Source: Corynebacterium freiburgense
GTDB taxonomy: Bacteria; Actinomycetota; Actinomycetes; Mycobacteriales; Mycobacteriaceae
Direction: 5' to 3'
NCBI RefSeq assembly: GCF_030408815.1
Contig: NZ_CP047355.1
Coordinates: forward strand, 992,001 to 1,056,000
DNA length: 64,000 nt
Shown: positions 35,667-43,246 of the stretch, piece after piece
How the letters are laid out: the number at the start of each line of letters is the position of its first letter
How positions within the stretch are numbered: position 1 is the stretch's first letter
Position numbers and translations under genes: made by a program
Notes under the pieces: generated by a model
Told to the model about the DNA's origin: nothing
What the model saw: the letters and a program-made list of their open reading frames with translations, nothing else
Database searches by the model: none

Positions 35667-36746
35667 GTGACTTTTTTAGATCTTGCAGCCGACCCCGTAG
35701 AACTCACTACCGCATTGGTGGATATTCCTAGTCCTTCGCACGATGAAGGCCCCATTGCAGACGCTGTTGAAACTGCCTTACGCGCCATTCCTGGAATAGA
35801 AGTATTGCGGTTTCACAATAATGTGCTTGCACGCACACATCGTGGTTTGCCAAGCCGAGTAATCCTTGCTGGGCATCTAGACACAGTGCCGATCGCTGAT
35901 AATGTTCCCACTCGACGAGAAGGCGATATTTTGTTCGGTTGTGGGACGGTAGATATGAAAAGTGGTGATGCGGTATTTCTACATGCCCTTGCAACACTCG
36001 CGCAATCCTCTGAGCTCCGGCGTGACATTACCCTTATCTGTTATGAGGGCGAAGAAGTAGCCGATGAATTTAATGGCCTAGGGCATATTGCCAAACAATA
36101 CCCGGAATGGCTCAAAGGTGATGTGGCGATTCTTGGTGAACCTTCCGGTGCAATCATTGAAGCTGGCTGCCAAGGAAGCATACGTCTAAAAATTACCGCT
36201 ACCGGTGTGCGTGCACATTCCGCCCGCGCATGGATGGGGGAAAACGCTATGCATAAGCTCGCGCCGGTGATTTCCCGGATCGCAAACTATCAAGCAAAAG
36301 AGGAAAACATTGATGGCTGTATATATCGGGAAGGACTCAATATTGTGCACTGTGAGTCTGGGGTAGCAACAAATACCATCCCCGATGAAGCTTGGTTGTT
36401 TGTGAATTTCAGGTTTTCGCCGTCCCGTAGTGTAGACCAAGCGCTGTCCCACATGCTTGAAGTACTCGACCTGCCAGAAGGTGTTTCGTATCATATCGAT
36501 GATGCTGTGGGTGGTGCGCTTCCTGGTTTGCAACAACCAGCCGCAGCGGAACTCGTGTCGGCTACCGGAGGAAAGTTCCGTGCAAAGTATGGTTGGACCG
36601 ATGTGTCTAGGTTTTCCGAACTCGGAATTCCTGCCGTGAATTTCGGTCCAGGCGACCCCGCATATTGCCATAAGCGAGACGAGCAGTGTCCGGTGAGCAT
36701 GATTACTGAAGTATCGGAAACGCTGCATCAGTATTTAACAACATAA
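35667..36746 (+). CDS. dapE: Succinyl-diaminopimelate desuccinylase DapE
   Basis: About 359 residues, M20 peptidase family. [12 protein letters not shown] holds the first zinc ligand and catalytic Asp; [10 protein letters not shown] the bridging Asp; CYEGEEVAD the catalytic and metal Glu residues; [13 protein letters not shown] [18 protein letters not shown] the C-terminal His. It releases succinate to give LL-diaminopimelate. GTG 35667 (product starting TFLDLAADP) matches the C. glutamicum start better than the upstream GTG at 35649. It completes the dapC-dapD-dapE set in this window. Confidence 0.92.
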   Translation: MTFLDLAADPVELTTALVDIPSPSHDEGPIADAVETALRAIPGIEVLRFHNNVLARTHRGLPSRVILAGHLDTVPIADNVPTRREGDILFGCGTVDMKSGDAVFLHALATLAQSSELRRDITLICYEGEEVADEFNGLGHIAKQYPEWLKGDVAILGEPSGAIIEAGCQGSIRLKITATGVRAHSARAWMGENAMHKLAPVISRIANYQAKEENIDGCIYREGLNIVHCESGVATNTIPDEAWLFVNFRFSPSRSVDQALSHMLEVLDLPEGVSYHIDDAVGGALPGLQQPAAAELVSATGGKFRAKYGWTDVSRFSELGIPAVNFGPGDPAYCHKRDEQCPVSMITEVSETLHQYLTT

Positions 36747-36772
36747 TAGTATTATATCTGATAGGAAATTAT

Positions 36773-37504
36773 ATGATGATAAAAAAGCGAGTCCGCCATA
36801 TGCGTGGCCCGGTGCTTTCAACGCGCCCAGAAGAAACCACAACCGACCAAAGGCTCCTCGATGGAGTGCATGATGCTGATTGGTTGCACACAGATCCTTG
36901 GCGTGTATTGCGAATTCAAAGTGAATTTGTCAATGGGTTTGGTGCATTGGCTGAAATTCCCGAAGCCGTTACGGTTTTTGGTTCTGCACGAATTCGGGAA
37001 GGACACCCATTTTATGAGCAGGGGGTGGATTTAGGTCATAAATTAGTTCAGGCTGGATATGCGGTGATTACTGGTGGCGGTCCGGGGCTTATGGAAGCGC
37101 CGAATCGGGGAGCGGTGGAAGCTGAAGGGCTTTCCATTGGATTGGGGATTGAATTACCACATGAGCAGCATCTTAATGATTGGGTCGATCTGGGCTTAAA
37201 TTTCCGCTACTTCTTTGTGCGCAAGACTATGTTCCTGAAGTATTCTCAGGCATTTATTTGTTTGCCTGGCGGTTTTGGTACCCTCGATGAACTGTTCGAA
37301 GCGCTATGTATGGTGCAAACTGGCAAAATTACAAACTATCCGATCGTGCTGATTGGCACGGAATTTTGGGGACCGCTTGTGGATTGGATTCGTGAGCAAC
37401 TCGTTGGTGAAGGCATGATTTCAGCTAAAGATATGGATCTGTTTCACCTTACAGATTCTGTTGATGATGCTGTGAACTTTGTTGTTGCGGCCCACGGTAG
37501 ATAG
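36773..37504 (+). CDS. LOG family protein (TIGR00730 Rossmann fold)
   Basis: 243 residues with GGGPGLMEAPNRGA at 101-114 and PGGFGTLDE at 165-173, the two LOG-family motifs. Many members are cytokinin-activating phosphoribohydrolases acting on nucleoside monophosphates. The N-terminal extension of about 60 residues is typical of the actinobacterial cousin of M. tuberculosis Rv1205. It follows dapE by 26 bases, as in other Corynebacteriales. Physiological substrate unknown. Confidence 0.9.
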   Translation: MMIKKRVRHMRGPVLSTRPEETTTDQRLLDGVHDADWLHTDPWRVLRIQSEFVNGFGALAEIPEAVTVFGSARIREGHPFYEQGVDLGHKLVQAGYAVITGGGPGLMEAPNRGAVEAEGLSIGLGIELPHEQHLNDWVDLGLNFRYFFVRKTMFLKYSQAFICLPGGFGTLDELFEALCMVQTGKITNYPIVLIGTEFWGPLVDWIREQLVGEGMISAKDMDLFHLTDSVDDAVNFVVAAHGR

Positions 37505-37511
37505 GAAGTAT

Positions 37512-37793
37512 ATGCTACTCTGGTTGCTATTTTTGGTAGGGGTTTTGGCTATTGTTATTATCCTTACCTTTGTATTCGCCGCATTGTTCGGGCGAGGCGA
37601 GGCGTTGCCGCCGCTGCCCCCAGCGAATGAAATTAAGTCGCACAATCGTGCGGCAATTGATAGGGGTGATTTTGATGCTCTGCGCTTTGAAGTGGTCCCG
37701 AGAGGCTATCGGCAAGACCAAGTTGATGAGGTAATTGCTTACTTGCTAAAACAACAGGGCATAAAAGGGTTAGACTTGGAAGAAACCAATTAA
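37512..37793 (+). CDS. Small membrane-anchored DivIVA-domain protein
   Basis: 93 residues: an N-terminal membrane helix (LLWLLFLVGVLAIVIILTFV) followed by a short DivIVA-like motif (LRFEVVPRGYRQDQVDEVIA). That pattern occurs in Wag31/DivIVA N-termini that bind curved polar membrane. ATG 37512 has AGGAAG upstream. It lies 7 bases after the LOG gene, so they are probably one transcript. A role in polar growth is possible but not shown. Confidence 0.8.
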   Translation: MLLWLLFLVGVLAIVIILTFVFAALFGRGEALPPLPPANEIKSHNRAAIDRGDFDALRFEVVPRGYRQDQVDEVIAYLLKQQGIKGLDLEETN

Positions 37794-37825
37794 TAACCTG
37801 AGTAATGTTTGGAGTTGGGGCACCG

Positions 37826-37993
37826 ATGGCAGCGATGAAGCCTAGGACCGGAAACGGGCCGATGGAAGCGGCAGAAGAAGGCCGGAAGATCGTTATGAGG
37901 ATCCCCACAGATGGCGGCGGCCGCCTTGTGGTGGAGCTTAATAAGGAAGAGGCTGCCGAACTAGGCGCACTATTGGTTGCTGCAGCTCAGTAG
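37826..37993 (+). CDS. DUF3117 small protein
   Basis: 55 residues, begins MAAMKPRTGNGPMEA and ends with RLVVELNKEEAAELGALL, the DUF3117 pattern found throughout Actinobacteria (M. tuberculosis Rv1211, near glgA). Function unknown. ATG 37826 matches the family start better than ATG 37805, which would add seven residues. Neighbours are the same as in other corynebacteria. Confidence 0.88.
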   Translation: MAAMKPRTGNGPMEAAEEGRKIVMRIPTDGGGRLVVELNKEEAAELGALLVAAAQ

Positions 37994-38130
37994 TAGTCTT
38001 TTGTAAAATACCTTACGTACATACAAGAGTATTTTTCACGCCTAAATTTTGGGGTACCTGTTATTGTCGAGTTCGCGTTACCATTTCACATGTGCCTTGG
38101 TAATTTTTACTATGTAAGGAGCTCGAAAAT

Positions 38131-39000
38131 ATGTTGACCGATGTTCTTGATGTTCTCGCTGATCCAATAGATGGCACAGCACTTTCTATGGGCAATGGCG
38201 TACTGATCTCAACATCGGGCAATAAGTATCCTATTGCGGACGAAGGCTATGTCACACTCGTAGGTGGGTCTGGGCTGCGTTATACCGGTGATGATGCGAC
38301 CATGATTCAATCCCGCGAATATTTTCTTTCCCGCGGACATTATGGGCCTTTTGTTGAGGCTGTGTCGAATCATGTGCATCACGCATTGGATGACGCGTCA
38401 ATTACTGATGATATCCACCCGGTGATTTGCGAGGTTGGCGCTGGCACTGGCTATTATCTTTCCCATACGCTAGATGATGTCGCTGGTGCTCGCGGCGTCG
38501 GCATTGATGTTTCCGTTCCCGCCGCTGAGCACTTAGCTCGATGCCATCCGCGCGCCGGCGCTGTAGTTGCTGATGCGTGGGCAAGGCTTCCGCTGCGCGA
38601 TAATTCTATCGACGTTATTACTGTGGTTTTCGCCCCAAGAAATGCGGCCGAATTCGCTCGCGTGCTTAAACCGGGCGGCCAGGTAGTAGTGCTTACTGAC
38701 GACGCCGGCCACCTTGCGCAGCTGCGTGAACCGCTTGGGATTATCGACGTCGAGCGCGGAAAAGTTGACCGCATGATCGAACAGGCCGCAGGGCACCTTG
38801 TCCCAATAGGTGACCCTGAATCTGTGGAATTCAATATGATCCTCGATCAAGAATCCATTGCTCACCAAATTGGCATGAGCCCATCCGCCCGGCACATCCA
38901 TCCAGACGTGCTTGCGGAACGTATTGCTGCGCTGCCAAAGCAAATGGAAGTAACCGCCCGCGCTGTAATCACGCGGCTTGCATGCAAAAGCCCTGTATAG
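38131..39000 (+). CDS. RlmA-like 23S rRNA guanine N1-methyltransferase without zinc cysteines
   Basis: 289 residues. The N-terminal part (KYPIADEGYVTLVGG, then YFLSRGHYGPF) aligns with RlmA, and the SAM-binding core is CEVGAGTGYYLSHTL. In E. coli RlmA two CxxC-type pairs bind zinc at the N-terminus; here those places read LADPIDG and SGNKYP with no cysteine, so the finger is lost. It may still methylate rRNA near helix 35. AAGGAGC precedes the ATG. It borders the sucrose island. Confidence 0.85.
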   Translation: MLTDVLDVLADPIDGTALSMGNGVLISTSGNKYPIADEGYVTLVGGSGLRYTGDDATMIQSREYFLSRGHYGPFVEAVSNHVHHALDDASITDDIHPVICEVGAGTGYYLSHTLDDVAGARGVGIDVSVPAAEHLARCHPRAGAVVADAWARLPLRDNSIDVITVVFAPRNAAEFARVLKPGGQVVVLTDDAGHLAQLREPLGIIDVERGKVDRMIEQAAGHLVPIGDPESVEFNMILDQESIAHQIGMSPSARHIHPDVLAERIAALPKQMEVTARAVITRLACKSPV

Positions 39001-39017
39001 CGCAGATACCTAGCCGC

Positions 39018-39034
39018 GCCCAAAGGGCATTTTT
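39018..39034 (+). terminator. Weak terminator after the RlmA-like gene
   Basis: Short hairpin GCCC-AAA-GGGC followed by ATTTTTG. Only four base pairs, but with a T-run and placed 17 bases after the stop. Confidence 0.4.
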
Positions 39035-39044
39035 GAGTTTCCCG

Positions 39045-40412
39045 CTATAGTTTGGTTCCTTTGACTTCATAGCATTGGTGGAGTTCGGCGCCGCCGGTGG
39101 CTTCGATTTCCAGGTGTGAGCAGATGTTGTTGAAGTAGATTCTGCTGGCCATAGTGGCCATGCCTCCGTCTGCAAAGACTTCTACTGTTGAGCCGTCGAT
39201 AAGGATTGTAAGGGCGTCGGTGTCGGCGGCTATTAGTTCGGCGCGGGCGACAGGGGAGCCGTGGTGGTGGGGGTTCATAGATCTGTCGAGGGCGAGGTGG
39301 TCACCGGAGTGGCGGATCACGGCGGCGATACTGTCATCGGGATTGTAAAGCGTGACGGTCACTTCGCCGTCATTGGCTTCGAAGAGTCCTGTCCACATGC
39401 GGGCATAGTCGGATTCTGCAACTGCGCTTGGGAGTCCGAACGCGGGGGTTTGGAAGAGAAGTCCGCCTTCAAGAGTGGTGAGGCGGGGAATGCTTAGGCA
39501 GTTGGCCCATTGTTCGGTGGTTAAGCTGGGGTGGGTTGTGGGGTCGTCGTATCGACCGATACCGTTCATAAGGCCGAAAAGGGCGGCGCGTCCGTAGGTG
39601 GTGCGGTCGAGGGTATTTGTATTGCGGGGGCGGGTAAAGTCGTGGCCAAAGTCGAGGCGCTGGAACGGGGTGCGGACGTGGAAAGTAGTTCCATGGAGGG
39701 CCCCAACAAGGTACCCGGAGTGGTCGATGCCATCGCGTTCGAGTGTGACGATAAGGATATCGAATACTTCATCAGCGTTTGGGGAAAGCTCGTCGCGCAG
39801 GCGAATAATGCGAGGTGCTACTAGCCGAGTTTCGGTTTCGATATTAGTAGTGCCTCGGAATGTAAGCGGCCCTTGGACATTCCAAGTTCTGCGGTCTAAG
39901 GATTCCGCAATTACTAGGGTGGGGTGCTCACTGGGCCCGGTGACACACAGCATGAGCCAACCATCGTCTTTGGCAATAACGCAAGGGGAGCGGAAGTCGG
40001 TGTATTTATCGGTGTCACCAAGGATTTCGCCGTGGCGCACTACGTGCTCATCTAAATGGAGGGCATCATTAGATACTTCTTCTAGGGTTTCGGCAATATT
40101 GCGTATCGACGCCACGTGCACGCTTGAGCGTTCCCCAACTACTGACGTGAAAAATAGATCGAGCTCATCATTGTCACTAATAACTGAACCCGCACGTAGT
40201 CGAGTTTCATCCCCGATTGGTGCAAGCACATCATCACAAATATCCCAATCATAGGGGGCGGCTGAAGATACTTGGTGAGCCCAGCGGGCGGGGGCGTCGA
40301 TACTCGGCTGGTATTGGTGGAACAAATGCCAAGCATCTGCGCTGCGCAAAATACCCGCAGGTGCGTTTAAGATGCCTTGTTCGGCAGTTGCATGAAGTTC
40401 CGGATGATGCAT
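39045..40412 (-). CDS. GH32-family protein lacking all catalytic residues (pseudoenzyme)
   Basis: 455 residues with the GH32 layout: five-bladed propeller motifs and a C-terminal beta-sandwich (ILIDGSTVEVFADGG). The three acids of GH32 are gone. The nucleophile motif NDPNG reads NAPAG (16-20), the RDP motif reads FRSP (140-143), and the acid/base ECP reads VAP (198-200). The rest, including WHLFHQYQP and WAHQ, is well kept, so this looks like a conserved non-catalytic protein, perhaps sugar-binding. It starts 4 bases after the acetolactate decarboxylase stop and is the last gene of the sucrose group. Confidence 0.85.
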   Translation of the reverse strand: MHHPELHATAEQGILNAPAGILRSADAWHLFHQYQPSIDAPARWAHQVSSAAPYDWDICDDVLAPIGDETRLRAGSVISDNDELDLFFTSVVGERSSVHVASIRNIAETLEEVSNDALHLDEHVVRHGEILGDTDKYTDFRSPCVIAKDDGWLMLCVTGPSEHPTLVIAESLDRRTWNVQGPLTFRGTTNIETETRLVAPRIIRLRDELSPNADEVFDILIVTLERDGIDHSGYLVGALHGTTFHVRTPFQRLDFGHDFTRPRNTNTLDRTTYGRAALFGLMNGIGRYDDPTTHPSLTTEQWANCLSIPRLTTLEGGLLFQTPAFGLPSAVAESDYARMWTGLFEANDGEVTVTLYNPDDSIAAVIRHSGDHLALDRSMNPHHHGSPVARAELIAADTDALTILIDGSTVEVFADGGMATMASRIYFNNICSHLEIEATGGAELHQCYEVKGTKL

Positions 40413-40416
40413 GATA

Positions 40417-41157
40417 TTAACCCTTGACTTCTGTGGCGTGGAGTTGATCGTCTAGATCGGTGGGGTCCAGGTTTGCGTTAGAAAAATCCTGCGAAAGCGG
40501 AAGACGTAGCTGCAGGTCTGTGCCCGGGCAAATCGCGATATTGGCTTCATCGATCGTGAAATCTAAAACATGCCCGCCGGTTGTGTGGTGTGAGTCGATA
40601 AAATGCACATGGCATCCTGGTACCGAAATGCCCTTCTCATATACAGGGGTTCTAAACCCCACCATCACCCCCGCAATATTATGAAATGTTAATTCTGCAT
40701 CACTTTCAACGGCCTCAAGCATTGGTGGATACGGCTTTTGTTGTTTCGTGACCGTGCGGACGGTGACACTGCGGAAGGTACCCGAAATACGCAATGCATA
40801 CATATAATTTTTGCTTGGCAAAAGCTGATCAATAAACTTTGAGATCTGGTCGCGCGTAAAACCTACTGGTGAGTGTGCAGTAATTCGGGGCACAAAATTC
40901 GTGGCCACAGCATACGGTGATCGTTGCGAAAGCTCGGCAATCTGGGCGCTACCATCACCCCGAAGCTGGTAGCAAACGCCGTCAAGAATCACCATTTCCC
41001 CATCAAGGGCATCAAAAGTCCCGATCCCGAAATTTCCGTAGCTCAGTAATTCACTAACCGACATTTCCCCGTCATAGATGCCATCGAGCAATGCGGTCAT
41101 TAAGGAATTCTGAAAAATTGTGTGGCGCTCCAAAGGAAGGCTTTGCACTTCACTCAT
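40417..41157 (-). CDS. budA: Alpha-acetolactate decarboxylase
   Basis: About 246 residues. It matches AlsD/BudA throughout: SLMTALLDGIYDGEMSVSEL, YGNFGIGTFDALDGEM, LPSKNYMYALRISG, and the zinc motif HVHFIDSHHTTGGHVLDF. It turns acetolactate into acetoin. No acetolactate synthase for acetoin lies nearby. The start is uncertain: ATG 41157, ATG 41175 and GTG 41193 are in frame, and ATG 41157 follows a perfect 10-bp hairpin by two bases. Its place inside a sucrose PTS operon suggests overflow disposal of pyruvate during sugar fermentation. Confidence 0.9.
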   Translation of the reverse strand: MSEVQSLPLERHTIFQNSLMTALLDGIYDGEMSVSELLSYGNFGIGTFDALDGEMVILDGVCYQLRGDGSAQIAELSQRSPYAVATNFVPRITAHSPVGFTRDQISKFIDQLLPSKNYMYALRISGTFRSVTVRTVTKQQKPYPPMLEAVESDAELTFHNIAGVMVGFRTPVYEKGISVPGCHVHFIDSHHTTGGHVLDFTIDEANIAICPGTDLQLRLPLSQDFSNANLDPTDLDDQLHATEVKG

Positions 41158-41159
41158 GC

Positions 41160-41183
41160 CCCCGAGGATAGACATCCTCGGGG
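41160..41183 (-). promoter_or_regulatory. Perfect hairpin directly before the acetolactate decarboxylase start
   Basis: CCCCGAGGAT and ATCCTCGGGG pair over 10 bases with a 4-base loop. It lies between the PTS stop (41196) and ATG 41157 on the minus strand and could hide the ribosome site or protect processed mRNA ends. No T-run follows, so it is not a classic terminator. Confidence 0.65.
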
Positions 41184-41195
41184 AATAGTGCACGA

Positions 41196-43154
41196 CTAGT
41201 CAGCTTTTGCAAGCAACTTTGGGTGTACTTTCGCAGCATGATCACCTGCGGAAATAGTTCCAGGAGCGATGATTTCAACCGGTCCACGTTTCCGGTGATT
41301 TGACACTACAACCGGAGTCGTTGGGTCCAAACCTGCTTTTTCTATAGCTGCAATATCAAACTCAACAAGTACATCTCCCTTGCGGACAATATCGCCCTTT
41401 TGGACCTTGAGCTCAAAGCCTTCGCCTTCCATCTTTACCGTGTCAAAACCAATATGCATCAATACCTCCACACCATCATTTGTTGCTAAAGCCACAGCGT
41501 GACCCGTGGGGAATGCCACCTTGACGCGGCCATCAGCGGGGGCATACAACACACCTTTGCTTGGAATCACCGCAAAACCAGGTCCAAGTTTTCCGCCAGC
41601 AAACATCGGATCAGAAACCTCCGCAAGAGGAATTAACTCACCGTGTAAAGGGCTTGCGAGTTCGGCAATAACCTCAGAGTCTTGGACCGGCGCCGAAACA
41701 GCTTGTTTTGCTGAAGGGACGTCTACTGTTTTATCGGCAACTACGGCTGGGGTCCTGCGCCGGAGGTGCAACGCCCATGCAAAGGAAGCAGCAAAAGAGA
41801 TAACAAAGGAAGTAAACACACAAACAAAGAACATTGGAATATCGCTTGCCTTAATGGACACAAATCCAATAAAGCCAGCTGCTCCCAATGCCACAGCTTT
41901 AACCTTAAATAGCGCGATCATGGCACCAGTGATTGCAGCGGTACCCATGCCAATATAGAACGGCCAACGAAGGCGAAGATTCACACCGAAAATCGCAGGC
42001 TCTGTAATACCAAAACATGCAGACACACCAGATGCGCTCGCTAGACCACGGAGTTTTTCATCACGAGTGGTCATTGCTACCGCAAGTGTTGCGGCACCTT
42101 GTGCAACATTGGCAACTGAAGCAGTGGCAAAAATAAACGAGCCACCCGTGGCAAATAATTGCAATTCAACTGGTGGGAACGATTGATGCAAGCCGGTAAT
42201 AACGATAGGCGAGTACACCAAACCGAAGAGGAAACCACCAATAGGTCCGGCAGTATCGTATATAGATTGCAAACCATGAGCGAGAGTATCACCCAACCAA
42301 CGCATTGCGGGACCAACGGCAATAAAGGTCGCAAAGCCAGTCACCAATAATGTAAGCACTGGAGTTAGCAGGAAATCCACTGTGCCAGAAAGCTTAGAAT
42401 GCAGGAATTTTTCCACGCGGCTAAGGATCCACGCCACCAAAAGTACGGGCAAAACGGTGCCTTGGTAACCAGCCTGCGCTACCTGCAAACCAAATAGGTC
42501 CCAGTACTCCATTTTATTTTCCGCAATGGCTTCGGCTACTTCGTAGCCATTGATCAAACTTGGGAAGACCATTGCCATTGCAATACCAGCGCCGAGGAAT
42601 TCATTTCCACCAAAACGCTTTGTAGCAGTAAAACCAACAAGAACAGGTAAGAACGCAAATGGTGCAGCGGCAAGAAGGTTAATCATTGCCGCGAAGTCTG
42701 TAATAACGGGGAATTGTTCAACGAGGGGTTTTGGGCCAAAAAGATTCTCGGCAGTGAGAATATTATTAATGGCCATAAGCAGACCGCCGCCGACCAAAAT
42801 TGGAATAAGCGGCACAAAAATATCTGCCAGTACTTTAATGGCGCGACTTACTGGATTGCCGCCTTGAGCCGCAACATTTTTTAATTCCTCCGTGCTTACA
42901 GTCTTATTGCCAGTAAGCTTGGTGAATTCTTCATAGACCAAATCCACATCGCCAGGCCCGACAATAATCTGAAACATTCCGCCAGCGGAAAATGTGCCTT
43001 TGAGATCGGGGTCATCGTCAAGGGCATTTTGGTTGATGAGCGCTTCATCATCAACCACCAACCTCATACGCGTAGCGCAATGCGCCGCCGCCTTAATATT
43101 CGATTCGCCGCCGAGCGCTTCAAGCATTCTGCGGGCGACGTCTGCATGGTTCAC
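41196..43154 (-). CDS. ptsS: Sucrose-type PTS enzyme II (EIIBCA)
   Basis: 652 residues in the order IIB-IIC-IIA as in C. glutamicum PtsS. The IIB phosphocysteine is Cys26 in AAHCATRMRL, the IIC domain has about ten helices with GITEPAIFGVNLRLRWPF, and the IIA histidine is His567 in MHIGFDTV. It imports and phosphorylates sucrose (or a related beta-fructoside). GTG 43154 is preceded by GGGAGG. An operator-like palindrome and a GlxR box lie in the 82-base gap behind the sucrase gene. Confidence 0.92.
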   Translation of the reverse strand: MNHADVARRMLEALGGESNIKAAAHCATRMRLVVDDEALINQNALDDDPDLKGTFSAGGMFQIIVGPGDVDLVYEEFTKLTGNKTVSTEELKNVAAQGGNPVSRAIKVLADIFVPLIPILVGGGLLMAINNILTAENLFGPKPLVEQFPVITDFAAMINLLAAAPFAFLPVLVGFTATKRFGGNEFLGAGIAMAMVFPSLINGYEVAEAIAENKMEYWDLFGLQVAQAGYQGTVLPVLLVAWILSRVEKFLHSKLSGTVDFLLTPVLTLLVTGFATFIAVGPAMRWLGDTLAHGLQSIYDTAGPIGGFLFGLVYSPIVITGLHQSFPPVELQLFATGGSFIFATASVANVAQGAATLAVAMTTRDEKLRGLASASGVSACFGITEPAIFGVNLRLRWPFYIGMGTAAITGAMIALFKVKAVALGAAGFIGFVSIKASDIPMFFVCVFTSFVISFAASFAWALHLRRRTPAVVADKTVDVPSAKQAVSAPVQDSEVIAELASPLHGELIPLAEVSDPMFAGGKLGPGFAVIPSKGVLYAPADGRVKVAFPTGHAVALATNDGVEVLMHIGFDTVKMEGEGFELKVQKGDIVRKGDVLVEFDIAAIEKAGLDPTTPVVVSNHRKRGPVEIIAPGTISAGDHAAKVHPKLLAKAD

Positions 43155-43165
43155 TGCATCCTCCC

Positions 43166-43196
43166 AATGTTGGTTTATGTTGGTAAAACCAACATT
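43166..43196. promoter_or_regulatory. Operator-like palindrome upstream of the sucrose PTS gene
   Basis: AATGTTGGTTT is matched by AAACCAACATT with a 9-base gap, and inside it TGTTGGT-AAA-ACCAACA (43178-43194) forms a second palindrome. Three TGTTGGT half-sites thus overlap. It lies just upstream of the GTG and resembles a binding site for a local sugar repressor. No regulator gene is in the window. Confidence 0.7.
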
Positions 43197-43230
43197 ATCG
43201 GAAGTGGCGAGCGTTGCAAAGAGTAAATAT

Positions 43231-43246
43231 TGTGAATTAAGTCACT
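43231..43246. promoter_or_regulatory. Putative GlxR (CRP-type) site upstream of the sucrose PTS gene
   Basis: TGTGAATTAAGTCACT matches the consensus TGTGANNTANNTCACA at all but the last base. It overlaps the stop codon of the sucrase gene and is about 77 bases before the PTS start, suggesting cAMP-linked control. Confidence 0.65.

Noticed and set aside
39598..40254. 218-codon plus-strand frame inside the GH32-like gene
   Set aside because: Ser/Arg-rich shadow of the conserved minus-strand GH32 protein.
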